Of a stretch of 64,000 bases of DNA, positions 14,741 through 23,916 are shown piece by piece. This stretch comes from Streptomyces sp. Mut1. Lineage in GTDB: Bacteria > Actinomycetota > Actinomycetes > Streptomycetales > Streptomycetaceae. How positions within the stretch are numbered: the first letter of the stretch is position 1; the number at the start of each line of letters is the position of its first letter. The DNA is taken from the NCBI RefSeq assembly GCF_030719295.1, contig NZ_CP120997.1:1860001-1924000 (forward strand), written 5' to 3'. The notes under the pieces are model-generated. The model saw nothing but the letters and a program-made list of their open reading frames with translations, was not told the DNA's origin and made no database searches. Position numbers and translations under genes: made by a program.

Positions 14741-17700
14741 GGCGGGCGTGGTGGACGACGAGGGACACGAGCCCGCGGGAACGGCGCTGTGTGTGGTGTG
14801 CGAGGAGTACGCCGACGAGCGGAGCTTTCCCCGGCTGACCGGGGCCGTGGCCCAGATGGAGGGCATCGCGGAACTGCTGGAGGGGCTGGGGATCGCGGCG
14901 CGGGTGGTGGACGACGGGAACCCGTCCTGGGCGGCCTTCGAGCAGGCCCTCGGCGCCTGGAGCGAGGGGTGGCGGGGGTCGGGCGCGCCCAAGCCCGCGG
15001 TCATCGTCTGGTCGGGGCACGGGGTGCTGGTGGACGGCGAACTGCGCCTTGCCCTGAGCGATTTGGATCTCGGCGACGATCAGGTGACGCGCGAGACACG
15101 CGCCCTCAGGCGGGGCGTCGCGGCCGAGACGCTGGTCAATGAGGCGGTGGCCTCGGGAGCCGACCAGATTCTGATGGTCATCGACACCTGCCACGCGGGG
15201 GACGCGGTGGGCCGGGGCCTGGAGAAGGCGCTGCGGCGCTGGGAGGCCGCGTCCATGCCGCCCGGCCGGGTCCAGTGGTTCGGGATCATGGCGAGCTGCC
15301 GGCGCGGGGAGACCTCGGACGGCGACGGCCCGCTGCTCGACGCGCTGACGGAGGTGCTGAAGGCCGGTCCGGCCACCACCGAGTACCGCTCGGCGTGGAG
15401 CGCGCACAACGCGTGGATCAGCGGCCCGGACCTGCTGGCCGCGCTGGGTGAGCGCTGGCGCGGCGAGGGTCAGACGCCGGTGCCCGCGACCGTGGGCACC
15501 GGGCGGCCGGTCTTCCCCAACCCGCGCCATGTGCCCGGGGCCCCGGCCCGGCTCGTGGAGCACCTGGTGCTCGCGGCGCGCGGGGTCGGCTACCGCGAGG
15601 AGGGCTGGTTCTTCACGGGCCGCAAGGAGGTGCTGGGCCGGATCGTCTCCTGGCTGGAGGCGGACGAGGCCGGGCTCTTCCTGGTGACCGGTCCCGCCGG
15701 CAGCGGCAAGTCGGCCGTGCTCGGCCGGATCGCGACGCTGACCGATCCCGTGCAGCGCGAGGAGACCGAGGCCCAGGGCGGGCTGCGCGAGGGCGACCCG
15801 GATCCGGGCCCGCGCCCGGAGCGCTCCCTCGCCTCGGTGCATCTGCGCGGACTGAGCCCGCTCCAGGCAGCCGCGGAGCTGGCCCGGCAGCTGGGGCTGC
15901 CGGAGCCCCGCAACACGGACGACTTCCGGGGTGAGCTGCGCGAGTTGCCCCGGCAGCCGGTGCTGGTGCTGGACGGTCTGGACGAGGTGCCCGCCGAGCA
16001 TCTGCGCGCCATGATCGAGGAGCTGGTCTTCCCGCTCGGGCGGGCGGTCCCGGTCCTGCTCGGCTCCCGCGAACGCGCGTTCCGCAGCCGCCTGTCGGAC
16101 GGCGGGCACCAGGACGAGACCCTGCCGGACGCGCTGGCCAGGCTGATCGGGGCGGGCGTCGTCACCGCGGACCTGGAGCGGGAGCCGCACACGCAGGAGG
16201 ACATCGCCGCGTACGTGTTCCGCAGGTGCGCGGCGGCCGGTGTCCCGGAGGACCGGGCGCGGGAGGCGGGCGAAGCGGTCGCCTCGCGGGCCACGGCGGT
16301 GGACGGCGGGTTCCTGTTCGCCCGGCTGGTGACGGGCTCGCTGCTGGCGCGGGGGCAGGCCGCCGGGGAGGACGGCCTGCGGGACGGGCTGCCGGACTCC
16401 ATCGAGGCGGCGTTCGAGGACGATCTGCGGGCGGGTCCGGTCCGGTCCCTGGTGGACGGCACCGAACTGCCGTCCGCCGCCCGGGATCTGCTGACCGCGC
16501 TGGCGTGGACGGTGGGGCGCGGGATGCCCGCCGGAGGCGTCTGGGAGGAGGTCGCCGGAGCGCTGGGCGGCCGTGACGTGCCGTACGACGAGAGCGACGT
16601 GGACTGGGTGCTGTCCGCGTACGGGCGTTACATCGTCGAGGACTCGGAGAGCGGGCAGGCGGTGTACCGGCTGTACCACCGGGAGTTCGTGTCCCACCTC
16701 GCGGACCGGCCGGCGCCGGGGGGCGCCAAGGCCGCCGAGGTGGTGCTCGCCGCGCTCGCCGCGCACACCGAGCGGCGCACGGCGGACGGCGGCTGGCAGT
16801 CGGTCGATCCGTACGTGGTGCGGGGGCTGTCGCGGCACGCGGTGCGGGCGGGTGAGCCGGGCATCGGGATGCTGCGGGGACTGGCGGAGCGGGTCGGGCC
16901 GAGCGCGGTGCCGGTGCTGGCCCAGGCGTTGCACGGCTTGTCCGAACGGCTCGGGAGGGAAGGGGAACTGGACGCGGCGGTGGAGGCGGCGCGGGAGGCC
17001 GCCCTCCTCTACGGGGCGCTGGAGGAGGCCGCCCCCGGGTCCTGCACGACGTCGCTGGTCCACACGCTCGTCAGCGTCGCCAACCGGTGCGCCGACATCG
17101 GCGACCGTGAAGGGGCGCTGGTTCCGGCGCGCGAGGCGGTCGCGCTCCAGCGGAGAGCCGCCGAGGCGGAAGGCAGCGCGTCGCGGCCGGACCTGGCTCT
17201 CGCCCTCGCCACGCTCGGCCGCCGCGTCCACGGCATCGGTGACCGCGAGGAGGGGCTCACGCTGACGCGGGCCGCCACCGGTATCTTCCGGGAGCTGGCC
17301 GAGGAGGAACCCGCGGCCTTCCGTCCGCGGCTCGCCGCCTCGCTGACCAACCTGGCGGTGAGCCTGGCGGCCGTCGGGGAACGCCGGGCCGCCGTTGAGC
17401 CCGCGCAGGAGGCGGTACGGCTCCACACCGAGCTGGCCGCCTCGCATCCGGACGAGTTCCTGGCGCCCCTCGCCTCCTCCCTGACCAATCTGGCCTACGT
17501 CCTGAAGGCCGTGGGGCGGCAGGCGGACGCGCTCCCGCACGCGGAGGCGGCGGTCCGGGTCAACCGGAAGGTCGCCGAGCGCCACCCCACCGCCCTGCGG
17601 GCCGCGCTGCCGGGCTCCCTGACCAATCTGTCCGAGCACCGGGCGGACATGGGCGATCTCGCGGGATCTCTCGCGCCCGCCCGGGAGGCCGTGGACATCT

Positions 17701-19787
17701 GCCGGGAACTCGTCTCACGGCACCCGGACGCCTTCCGGCAGGACCTGGCCGCCGCCCTCCACAACCTGGCGGAACGGATCTCCGCCACCGGGGACCACGA
17801 GGGCGCGCTCGCCCCGGCCCGGGAGGCCGCGCGCATGTTCGCCGGACTCGCCAAGGAGCACCCCGACGTCTTCCAGCCGGATCTCGCGCGCACCCTGACC
17901 TCGCTGGCCAACAAGACCGCCACCGCCGGAGACCGGGCGTCGGGTGTGCTGCTCGCCCGCGAGGCCGTCCGCATCCAGCGCGATCTGGTCCGGAACCGCC
18001 CGACGGCCTCGGCGCCGGGGCTGGCCGCGATGCTCAACAACCTCGCGATGCATCTCGGCACCGCGGGTGAGCCCGGGGAGGCCCTGCCCCACTCCGAGGA
18101 GGCGGTCGCGCTCTACGGGCACCTCGCCGCCGAGGACCGGGACGCCTTCCTCGCGGAGTTCGCGGTCGCCCTCAACAACCTCGGCAACTTCCGCGCGACC
18201 CTGGGCGACATGTCGGGGGCGCTCGCGGCCGGCCGGGAAGCGGTCGCCATCCGCCGTGAACTCGCCGCACAGCAGCCCGACGTCTTCCGGCAGGAGCTGG
18301 CCACCTCGCTCGCCAATCTCGCCGCCCACCTGAACAGGGCCGGGGAACCGGCGGAGGGGCTGCGGGCATCGGAGGAGGGCGTCGCGCTGCTGCGGGAACT
18401 CGTCGCCGACGCGCCCGTCCTCCGCTCCTCCCTCGCGGGCTCGCTCGGCACCCTGGCCCAGAACCTCGCCCACACCGGCAGTCCGCAGGAGGCTCTGACC
18501 GCGGCCCGGGAAGGTGTCCTCCTCTGGCGCGGGCTCGCGGACGAGCAGAGCGGCGCCCACCGCCCCGATCTGGCTCTCGCCCTGCGCAACCTCGGCAAGC
18601 TCCTGGGGATGGGCCAGGACCCCGAAAGGGCGGTGGGCACGGCCCGGGAAGCGGTCGCCGCCTACCGGGCCCTGGCCCTGACTGACCCCCGCGCCTTCGC
18701 GGGGGACCTGCTGCACTCCCTGGGCGACCTGGCCCACGCGCTCGCCCGCACCGACGACCACGACGCGGCGGTCGCGGCGTTCGACGCGGTCGTGGCGGAG
18801 TTCGCCGCCGTCCACCCGGCGACCGCCCGGCGCCTCGGTGTCGAGCGGAGCATCTTCCTGCTGGACTGCCCCGGTACCCGCCCCTCGGACGGCGTACGGG
18901 CACTCGTGTCCTTCCTCGGCGGGGACGGCGGTGCCGAGGAGGACGACGGCCCGGACGTGGTGACCGTACGGGCCCGGCGTGCGCTTCGCGCCCACGGCGA
19001 TGCCGAGGCCGTGCGCGCCGCGTGGGAGGCGGAGACCTTCGGCCCGGCGCCCGACTGGCTCGGCCTGTCGCAGGAGACGCTGGACCTGGTCAGCTCCTGG
19101 CTGTTCGCGCCCGACTGGCCCACGTCACGCGATGTCTGGTCCCGGAACACCGAGGTCCTCGGCGGCGAGGAGACCGCGACGGCTCTCGAGGAACTGGCGC
19201 TCCTGGACGCCCGTACCGCGCAGCGGCACGCCGCGCTCCGTGAGCTCGTACTCGTCCACGGGGTGACCGCCGCGTACGACCCGCTGATCCTCTCGGAGCA
19301 GCTGGCCGAGTGGGTGGGCTGCGAGTCCTGGGCCGAGTCGCGGGCCTTCCTCCAGGACCACCCGCGCCTTCTCGGGGTCCGGCCGTCCCCGGACACCCCG
19401 CTCTCGCACGTCGCCCTCCTCGATGTCTCCCGCGCGGAGGGGATGGACGCCGCGTACCGCCTGGTGGAGGACCGCGACGCCCTCCACGCCTATGTGGAGC
19501 GGGCGATGGCGGACGGGGACGGCAACGCCCTGATGACCGCGGCGGCCATCGAGGGGCAGGTCTTCAACGACCAGCTGTCCTCCCTCACCCACGCCCAGGC
19601 CGGCATGGTGCTCGCCGGTGCCGTCGAGGGCGTCGAACCGAGCGAACTGGCCATCCTGATCCCCCGCTCGCGCGAGGAGGTCCGGGTCCGGCTGCTGAGG
19701 GAGATCGCCGGCCTCAGCGTCCAGCACGCCCACCCGCACGGCGAGCTGTGGCTCCGCATGGTCCAGGCGCTCAGCGGGGCCGCCTGA
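14730..19787 (+). CDS. caspase-like protease-NACHT/STAND ATPase-TPR repeat protein (paralogue 2)
   Basis: A 1685-aa paralogue with the same order of domains as the protein at 7251-12290. Caspase-like domain with His97 (VWSGHGV) and Cys154 (VIDTCHAG); Walker A GPAGSGKS (321-328); Walker B VLDGLDE near 413-419; the arm ends in YRLYHREFVSHL. About thirteen 46-aa TPR-like repeats follow (for example IFRELAEEEPAAFRPRLAAS), but unlike paralogue 1 they differ from each other. The C-terminal domain aligns with that of paralogue 1 (WLGLSQETLDL, YDPLILSEQLAEW, FNDQLSSLTHAQA). GGAAGG precedes the ATG. No lipase or CHAT-like gene accompanies it. The likely role is NLR-like sensing with a proteolytic output, with a different ligand specificity. 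Confidence 0.88.
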   Translation: MAYEAGVVDDEGHEPAGTALCVVCEEYADERSFPRLTGAVAQMEGIAELLEGLGIAARVVDDGNPSWAAFEQALGAWSEGWRGSGAPKPAVIVWSGHGVLVDGELRLALSDLDLGDDQVTRETRALRRGVAAETLVNEAVASGADQILMVIDTCHAGDAVGRGLEKALRRWEAASMPPGRVQWFGIMASCRRGETSDGDGPLLDALTEVLKAGPATTEYRSAWSAHNAWISGPDLLAALGERWRGEGQTPVPATVGTGRPVFPNPRHVPGAPARLVEHLVLAARGVGYREEGWFFTGRKEVLGRIVSWLEADEAGLFLVTGPAGSGKSAVLGRIATLTDPVQREETEAQGGLREGDPDPGPRPERSLASVHLRGLSPLQAAAELARQLGLPEPRNTDDFRGELRELPRQPVLVLDGLDEVPAEHLRAMIEELVFPLGRAVPVLLGSRERAFRSRLSDGGHQDETLPDALARLIGAGVVTADLEREPHTQEDIAAYVFRRCAAAGVPEDRAREAGEAVASRATAVDGGFLFARLVTGSLLARGQAAGEDGLRDGLPDSIEAAFEDDLRAGPVRSLVDGTELPSAARDLLTALAWTVGRGMPAGGVWEEVAGALGGRDVPYDESDVDWVLSAYGRYIVEDSESGQAVYRLYHREFVSHLADRPAPGGAKAAEVVLAALAAHTERRTADGGWQSVDPYVVRGLSRHAVRAGEPGIGMLRGLAERVGPSAVPVLAQALHGLSERLGREGELDAAVEAAREAALLYGALEEAAPGSCTTSLVHTLVSVANRCADIGDREGALVPAREAVALQRRAAEAEGSASRPDLALALATLGRRVHGIGDREEGLTLTRAATGIFRELAEEEPAAFRPRLAASLTNLAVSLAAVGERRAAVEPAQEAVRLHTELAASHPDEFLAPLASSLTNLAYVLKAVGRQADALPHAEAAVRVNRKVAERHPTALRAALPGSLTNLSEHRADMGDLAGSLAPAREAVDICRELVSRHPDAFRQDLAAALHNLAERISATGDHEGALAPAREAARMFAGLAKEHPDVFQPDLARTLTSLANKTATAGDRASGVLLAREAVRIQRDLVRNRPTASAPGLAAMLNNLAMHLGTAGEPGEALPHSEEAVALYGHLAAEDRDAFLAEFAVALNNLGNFRATLGDMSGALAAGREAVAIRRELAAQQPDVFRQELATSLANLAAHLNRAGEPAEGLRASEEGVALLRELVADAPVLRSSLAGSLGTLAQNLAHTGSPQEALTAAREGVLLWRGLADEQSGAHRPDLALALRNLGKLLGMGQDPERAVGTAREAVAAYRALALTDPRAFAGDLLHSLGDLAHALARTDDHDAAVAAFDAVVAEFAAVHPATARRLGVERSIFLLDCPGTRPSDGVRALVSFLGGDGGAEEDDGPDVVTVRARRALRAHGDAEAVRAAWEAETFGPAPDWLGLSQETLDLVSSWLFAPDWPTSRDVWSRNTEVLGGEETATALEELALLDARTAQRHAALRELVLVHGVTAAYDPLILSEQLAEWVGCESWAESRAFLQDHPRLLGVRPSPDTPLSHVALLDVSRAEGMDAAYRLVEDRDALHAYVERAMADGDGNALMTAAAIEGQVFNDQLSSLTHAQAGMVLAGAVEGVEPSELAILIPRSREEVRVRLLREIAGLSVQHAHPHGELWLRMVQALSGAA

Positions 19788-19807
19788 CACCCGCCGCCGA
19801 ACCCGAA

Positions 19808-19844
19808 GGGGCCTGTCCCGCACACTCGGTGCGGGACAGGCCCC
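19808..19844. terminator. hairpin terminator between caspase 2 and RND exporter
   Basis: A 16-bp perfect stem (19808-19823 with 19829-19844) and a 5-nt loop, followed by TGTTCGT. It lies between convergent genes ending at 19787 and 19900 and can serve both. Confidence 0.85.
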
Positions 19845-19899
19845 TGTTCGTGCCGGGCGGACCGGACAGCCGGACCGGATCAGGCCTTCTCCGGCCCGA

Positions 19900-22800
19900 T
19901 CAGCCCTTCGCGGGCTCCAGCTCGTCGGAGGAGGCTTCCTGCGACTCGGCCGGGGCCGGGAGGCCCGCCTTCCTGGCGCGCTTCGCGGCCTTCTTCCCGG
20001 CGCGCCGTTCCTTGCGGAGCTCGACCATCGCGTACAGCGTCGGCACCAGGAGGAGCGTCAGCAGGGTCGAGCTGATCAGGCCGCCGATGACGACCACGGC
20101 CAGCGGCTGGGAGATGAAGCCGCCCTCGCCGGTGACGCCGAGCGCCATCGGGAGGAGGGCGAAGATCGTCGCCAGGGCGGTCATGAGGATCGGGCGCAGA
20201 CGGTGGCGTCCGCCCTCGATGACCGCTTCGACGACGCCCAGGCCCTGGGTGCGGTACTGGTTGATCAGGTCGATCAGCACGATCGCGTTGGTCACCACGA
20301 TGCCGATCAGCATCAGCATGCCGATCATCGCCGGGACACCCATCGGGGTGCCGGTGACGATGAGCAGGCCGAGCGCGCCGGTGGCCGCGAACGGGATGGA
20401 GACCAGCAGGATCAGCGGCTGGATCAGCGACCGGAAGGTGGCGACCAGCAGCATGAAGACGATCGCGATGGCCGCCAGCATGGCCAGGCCCAGGTTCACG
20501 AAGGCGTCGTCCTGGTCCTCGGAGACACCGCCGATGGTGGCGGTGGCACCGTCCGGGAGGTCCAGGGCGTTGATCTTCGTCTGGAGCGAGGTGCTGACCG
20601 CGCCGGTGTTGTCACCCGTGGGGCGCGCGGTGATGGTCGCGGCGCGCTGACCGTCGATGCGGGTCATGGAGACCGGACCGGGGACCAGCTTCACCTCGGC
20701 GATCGAGCCGAGCTTGGTGCCGCCGAGCGGAAGATCCTTCAGCTCCTGCATCGTGGTGGCCGGGTGGGCCGACTTGATGACGACGTCGCGCTCGGCGTCG
20801 TCCATGATCGCCTTGCCGGACGGGGTGCCGCGCACCGCCGCGGCGACGGCCGCGCCCAGCGTGGCCTGGTTGTATCCGGCGTCGGCCGCCTTGTCGTTGG
20901 CCTTGACCGAGATCCGCGGGACGCTCTGCGCCAGGTCGCTCTGGACGTCGGTGACGTCCTTGAGCTTGGCGACCTCGGCGCGCACCTGCTCGGACGCCTT
21001 CCTCAGGGTGTCCCCGTCGGCCGACTTGACCACGACGCTCAGGTCCTGGCTGCCGAAGCCGTCGCCGGCGCTGATGGTGGTGTCACCGATGCCGTCGAGC
21101 TTGGCGAGGCCCTTCTCGATGCGGTCCTGGGTGGCCTCGAAGCCGGCCGAGTCCTTCAGGGTGACCTGGTAGGAGGCCTGGTTGGCGCCGGTACCGCCGC
21201 CGAAGGCCGCCATGAAGCCGGACGAGCCGACGGTGACCTGGTAGTCCTTGACGCCCTTGTCGTCGGAGAGGAGCTTCTCGACCTTCTTGGCCGCCTCGTC
21301 GGCGGCCGCCAGGCTGGTGCCCGGGGTCAGCTTCTGCTTGATGGACAGGACTTCCTGCTCGCCCTGGTCGAAGAAGTTCGTCTTCAGCAGCGGGGCCATG
21401 CCGAAGGTGCCGAACAGGACGGCGACGGCGATGACGACACTGGTGATGCGGCGCCGGGTGGCGAAGCGGAGCACCGGGACGTAGATCCGCTGGAGCCGGC
21501 TGCGGGCTTCCTTCTCCTCGGCGTCGCGGCGCGCCTTGTCCGGGTCCTCCGCGGTGCCCTTGGGGGCGCGCAGGAACCAGAACGACAGGACGGGGACCAC
21601 GGTCAGCGAGACGAGCAGCGAGGCCAGCAGGGCCGCGGTGACGGTCAGCGAGAAGGAGCCGAACAGCTCGCCGACCATGCCGCCGACGAGGCCGATCGGC
21701 AGGAAGACGGCGACGGTGGTGAGCGTGGACGAGGTGACCGCGCCGGCCACCTCCTTCACCGCGGTGAGGATCGCCGACTGGCGCTCCTCGCCGTAGCCGA
21801 GGTGCCGCTTGATGTTCTCCAGGACGACGATCGAGTCGTCCACGACCCGGCCGATCGCGATGGTGAGCGCGCCCAGGGTCAGCATGTTGAGCGAGAGGTC
21901 ACGGGTCCAGAGCACGATCAGCGCGAGGACCACGGAGAGCGGGATGGAGACCGCGGTGACCAGGGTGGAGCGGAGCGAGCCGAGGAAGACCAGGATCACG
22001 ATGACCGCGAAGACCAGGCCGAGCGCGCCCTCGGTGGTCAGGCCGGAGATCGCCTTGGAGACGGCGGGGCCCTGGTCGGAGACGACGGTCAGCTCGGCGC
22101 CGGAGCCGAGGTCCTTGCGCAGGTCCGGGAGCTTGTCCTCGACCGCGTTCGAGATGGCGACGGCGCTGCCGTCCTTGTCCATCGTCGCCATGACGGCGAG
22201 GCTCGGCCTGCCGTTGGTGCGGGTGATGGAGTCCGCGGCGGCGGGCTCCTGCTTCACCGTCGCGATGTCACTGACGCGCACCGGCTTGCCGGGCTTGCCG
22301 GACGCCGGGTCCTGACCGGTGACCCGCAGGTCCTCGATCTGCTTCAGCGAGGAGAAGGCACCACCCACCTGGATGGTGCGGCTCTTGCCGGACTCGGAGA
22401 AGGCGCCGGCGGGGACGGTCGCGCCGCCCGCCTGGAGGGCCTGGGAGAGCGAGGACGCGTCCAGACCGGCGGCGGCGAGCTTCTTGTCGTCGGGGGTGAC
22501 GGAGATCTGGAGGTCCCGTACACCATCGACGGAGACCTGGCCGACACCGTCGATGTCCTCCAGGGCGGGGACGACGGTGCGGTCCAGCTGGTCGGCGAGC
22601 GCCTGCTGGTCCTTGTCGGAGGTGACCGCGAGGACGACGGTCGGGATGTCGTCCGTCGAGCCGGCGATGACCTGCGGGTCGACATCGGCGGGCAGCTGGA
22701 CGCGGGCGCGGTTCACGGCCTGCTGGATGTCGGCGACAAGCTGCTTGGTGCCGTCGGAACCGAAGTCGAAGGACGCCATGATGACGGCGTTGCCCTCGCT

Positions 22801-23055
22801 GGCGGTCGACGTGATGCCGGTGACACCGTCTACGGCCTTGATCGAATTCTCGAGCGGTTCGACGACCTGCTTCTCGACCACATCGGGGGACGCGCCCTGA
22901 TAGGGGGCGAGCACCGACACCATCGGAAGTTCGATGGTGGGCAGCAACTGCTGCTTGAGCTGCGGGATCGCGATCGCGCCGAAAACGAGCGCGACGATCG
23001 AGATCAGCCCGATCAGGGCCCTTTGCGCGAGGCTGAATCTGGACAGCCAGGACAT
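19900..23055 (-). CDS. RND-superfamily efflux transporter (HAE1/AcrB type)
   Basis: A 1051-aa inner-membrane exporter driven by protons. One N-terminal TM (about 13-30), a large extracytoplasmic porter region beginning LPTIELPMVSVLAPYQGASP, TM clusters in both halves, and in the first cluster GRVVDDSIVVLENIKRH, whose Asp pair forms the proton relay. The second half repeats the plan and ends in a Lys/Arg-rich cytosolic tail. No membrane-fusion or outer-membrane partner is encoded nearby, as expected of a monoderm, so it probably works alone. It lies downstream of a two-component pair on the same strand (165-nt gap), which probably regulates it. Confidence 0.9.
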   Translation of the reverse strand: MSWLSRFSLAQRALIGLISIVALVFGAIAIPQLKQQLLPTIELPMVSVLAPYQGASPDVVEKQVVEPLENSIKAVDGVTGITSTASEGNAVIMASFDFGSDGTKQLVADIQQAVNRARVQLPADVDPQVIAGSTDDIPTVVLAVTSDKDQQALADQLDRTVVPALEDIDGVGQVSVDGVRDLQISVTPDDKKLAAAGLDASSLSQALQAGGATVPAGAFSESGKSRTIQVGGAFSSLKQIEDLRVTGQDPASGKPGKPVRVSDIATVKQEPAAADSITRTNGRPSLAVMATMDKDGSAVAISNAVEDKLPDLRKDLGSGAELTVVSDQGPAVSKAISGLTTEGALGLVFAVIVILVFLGSLRSTLVTAVSIPLSVVLALIVLWTRDLSLNMLTLGALTIAIGRVVDDSIVVLENIKRHLGYGEERQSAILTAVKEVAGAVTSSTLTTVAVFLPIGLVGGMVGELFGSFSLTVTAALLASLLVSLTVVPVLSFWFLRAPKGTAEDPDKARRDAEEKEARSRLQRIYVPVLRFATRRRITSVVIAVAVLFGTFGMAPLLKTNFFDQGEQEVLSIKQKLTPGTSLAAADEAAKKVEKLLSDDKGVKDYQVTVGSSGFMAAFGGGTGANQASYQVTLKDSAGFEATQDRIEKGLAKLDGIGDTTISAGDGFGSQDLSVVVKSADGDTLRKASEQVRAEVAKLKDVTDVQSDLAQSVPRISVKANDKAADAGYNQATLGAAVAAAVRGTPSGKAIMDDAERDVVIKSAHPATTMQELKDLPLGGTKLGSIAEVKLVPGPVSMTRIDGQRAATITARPTGDNTGAVSTSLQTKINALDLPDGATATIGGVSEDQDDAFVNLGLAMLAAIAIVFMLLVATFRSLIQPLILLVSIPFAATGALGLLIVTGTPMGVPAMIGMLMLIGIVVTNAIVLIDLINQYRTQGLGVVEAVIEGGRHRLRPILMTALATIFALLPMALGVTGEGGFISQPLAVVVIGGLISSTLLTLLLVPTLYAMVELRKERRAGKKAAKRARKAGLPAPAESQEASSDELEPAKG

Positions 23056-23220
23056 GGGTGGGTCTCTCTTCTGTGGCTTACGCGGCAGGTGGGCGGGGTA
23101 ACTCGGGGACACACCCGGCCCACCTATACGATCGCCGATCCCCGAAGGCAAAAGCGTCGGCCCCAGGGTCGCTTTCTGATGCCGCGCATACCGCAGCTGG
23201 AGTACGCCCCAGCTGCACCC

Positions 23221-23916
23221 TTACTCCACCCGAGGGCGCACCAGGCCCGATTCGTACGCAATTACCACCAGTTGCGCGCGGTCCCGGGCGCCCAGCTTCG
23301 CCATGGCCCGGTTCACATGCGTCTTGACGGTGAGTGGGCTGACGACCAGGCGCTCGGCGATCTCGTCGTTGGACAGCCCGCCCGCGACCAGGACCAGCAC
23401 CTCGCGCTCCCGGCCGGTGAGGGCCGCCAGCCGCTCGGAGTACACGGCCGCGCCCGGCCCCGCGTCGGCCCCGTTCGCGCTCTGTGCGAGGAACGTGGCG
23501 ATCAGGCCCTTGGTCGCGGCGGGCGAGAGCAGCGCCTCGCCCCCGGCCGCGATCCGGATGGCGTTGAGGAGTTCGTCCGGTTCGGCGCCCTTGCCGAGGA
23601 AGCCCGAGGCACCGGCGCGCAGCGACTGCACCACGTACTCGTCCACCTCGAAGGTGGTGAGCATGACCACGCGGACGTCCGCGAGATCCGGGTCGGCGCT
23701 GATCATCCGGGTCGCGGTCAGCCCGTCCGTACCGGGCATCCGGATGTCCATCAGCACCACGTCGGGCCGCTCGGTGCGGGCCACCTCCACGGCCTGCGTC
23801 CCGTCCGCCGCCTCGCCCACCACCCGCATGTCGGGCTCCGAGTCGACCAGCACCCGGAACGCGCTGCGCAGCAGCGCCTGGTCGTCCACGAGCAGGACCT
23901 TGATGGCAGCTGTCAT
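23221..23916 (-). CDS. NarL/LuxR-family response regulator
   Basis: A 231-aa two-component regulator. The receiver domain (about 5-125) has the acidic pair D11-D12, phospho-acceptor D57 in VVLMDIRMPG and a lysine in FLGKGAEP; the LuxR-type helix-turn-helix (about 165-225) shows LTGREREVLVLVAGGLSNDEIA and TVKTHVNR. It overlaps the kinase gene by 4 nt (ATGA). Its likely targets include the downstream exporter gene. Confidence 0.93.
   Translation of the reverse strand: MTAAIKVLLVDDQALLRSAFRVLVDSEPDMRVVGEAADGTQAVEVARTERPDVVLMDIRMPGTDGLTATRMISADPDLADVRVVMLTTFEVDEYVVQSLRAGASGFLGKGAEPDELLNAIRIAAGGEALLSPAATKGLIATFLAQSANGADAGPGAAVYSERLAALTGREREVLVLVAGGLSNDEIAERLVVSPLTVKTHVNRAMAKLGARDRAQLVVIAYESGLVRPRVE

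Noticed and set aside
14631..17639. 1002-codon minus-strand frame inside caspase paralogue 2
   Set aside because: Composition is Arg/Gly/Pro-rich without motifs, and the plus strand carries intact catalytic and Walker motifs.
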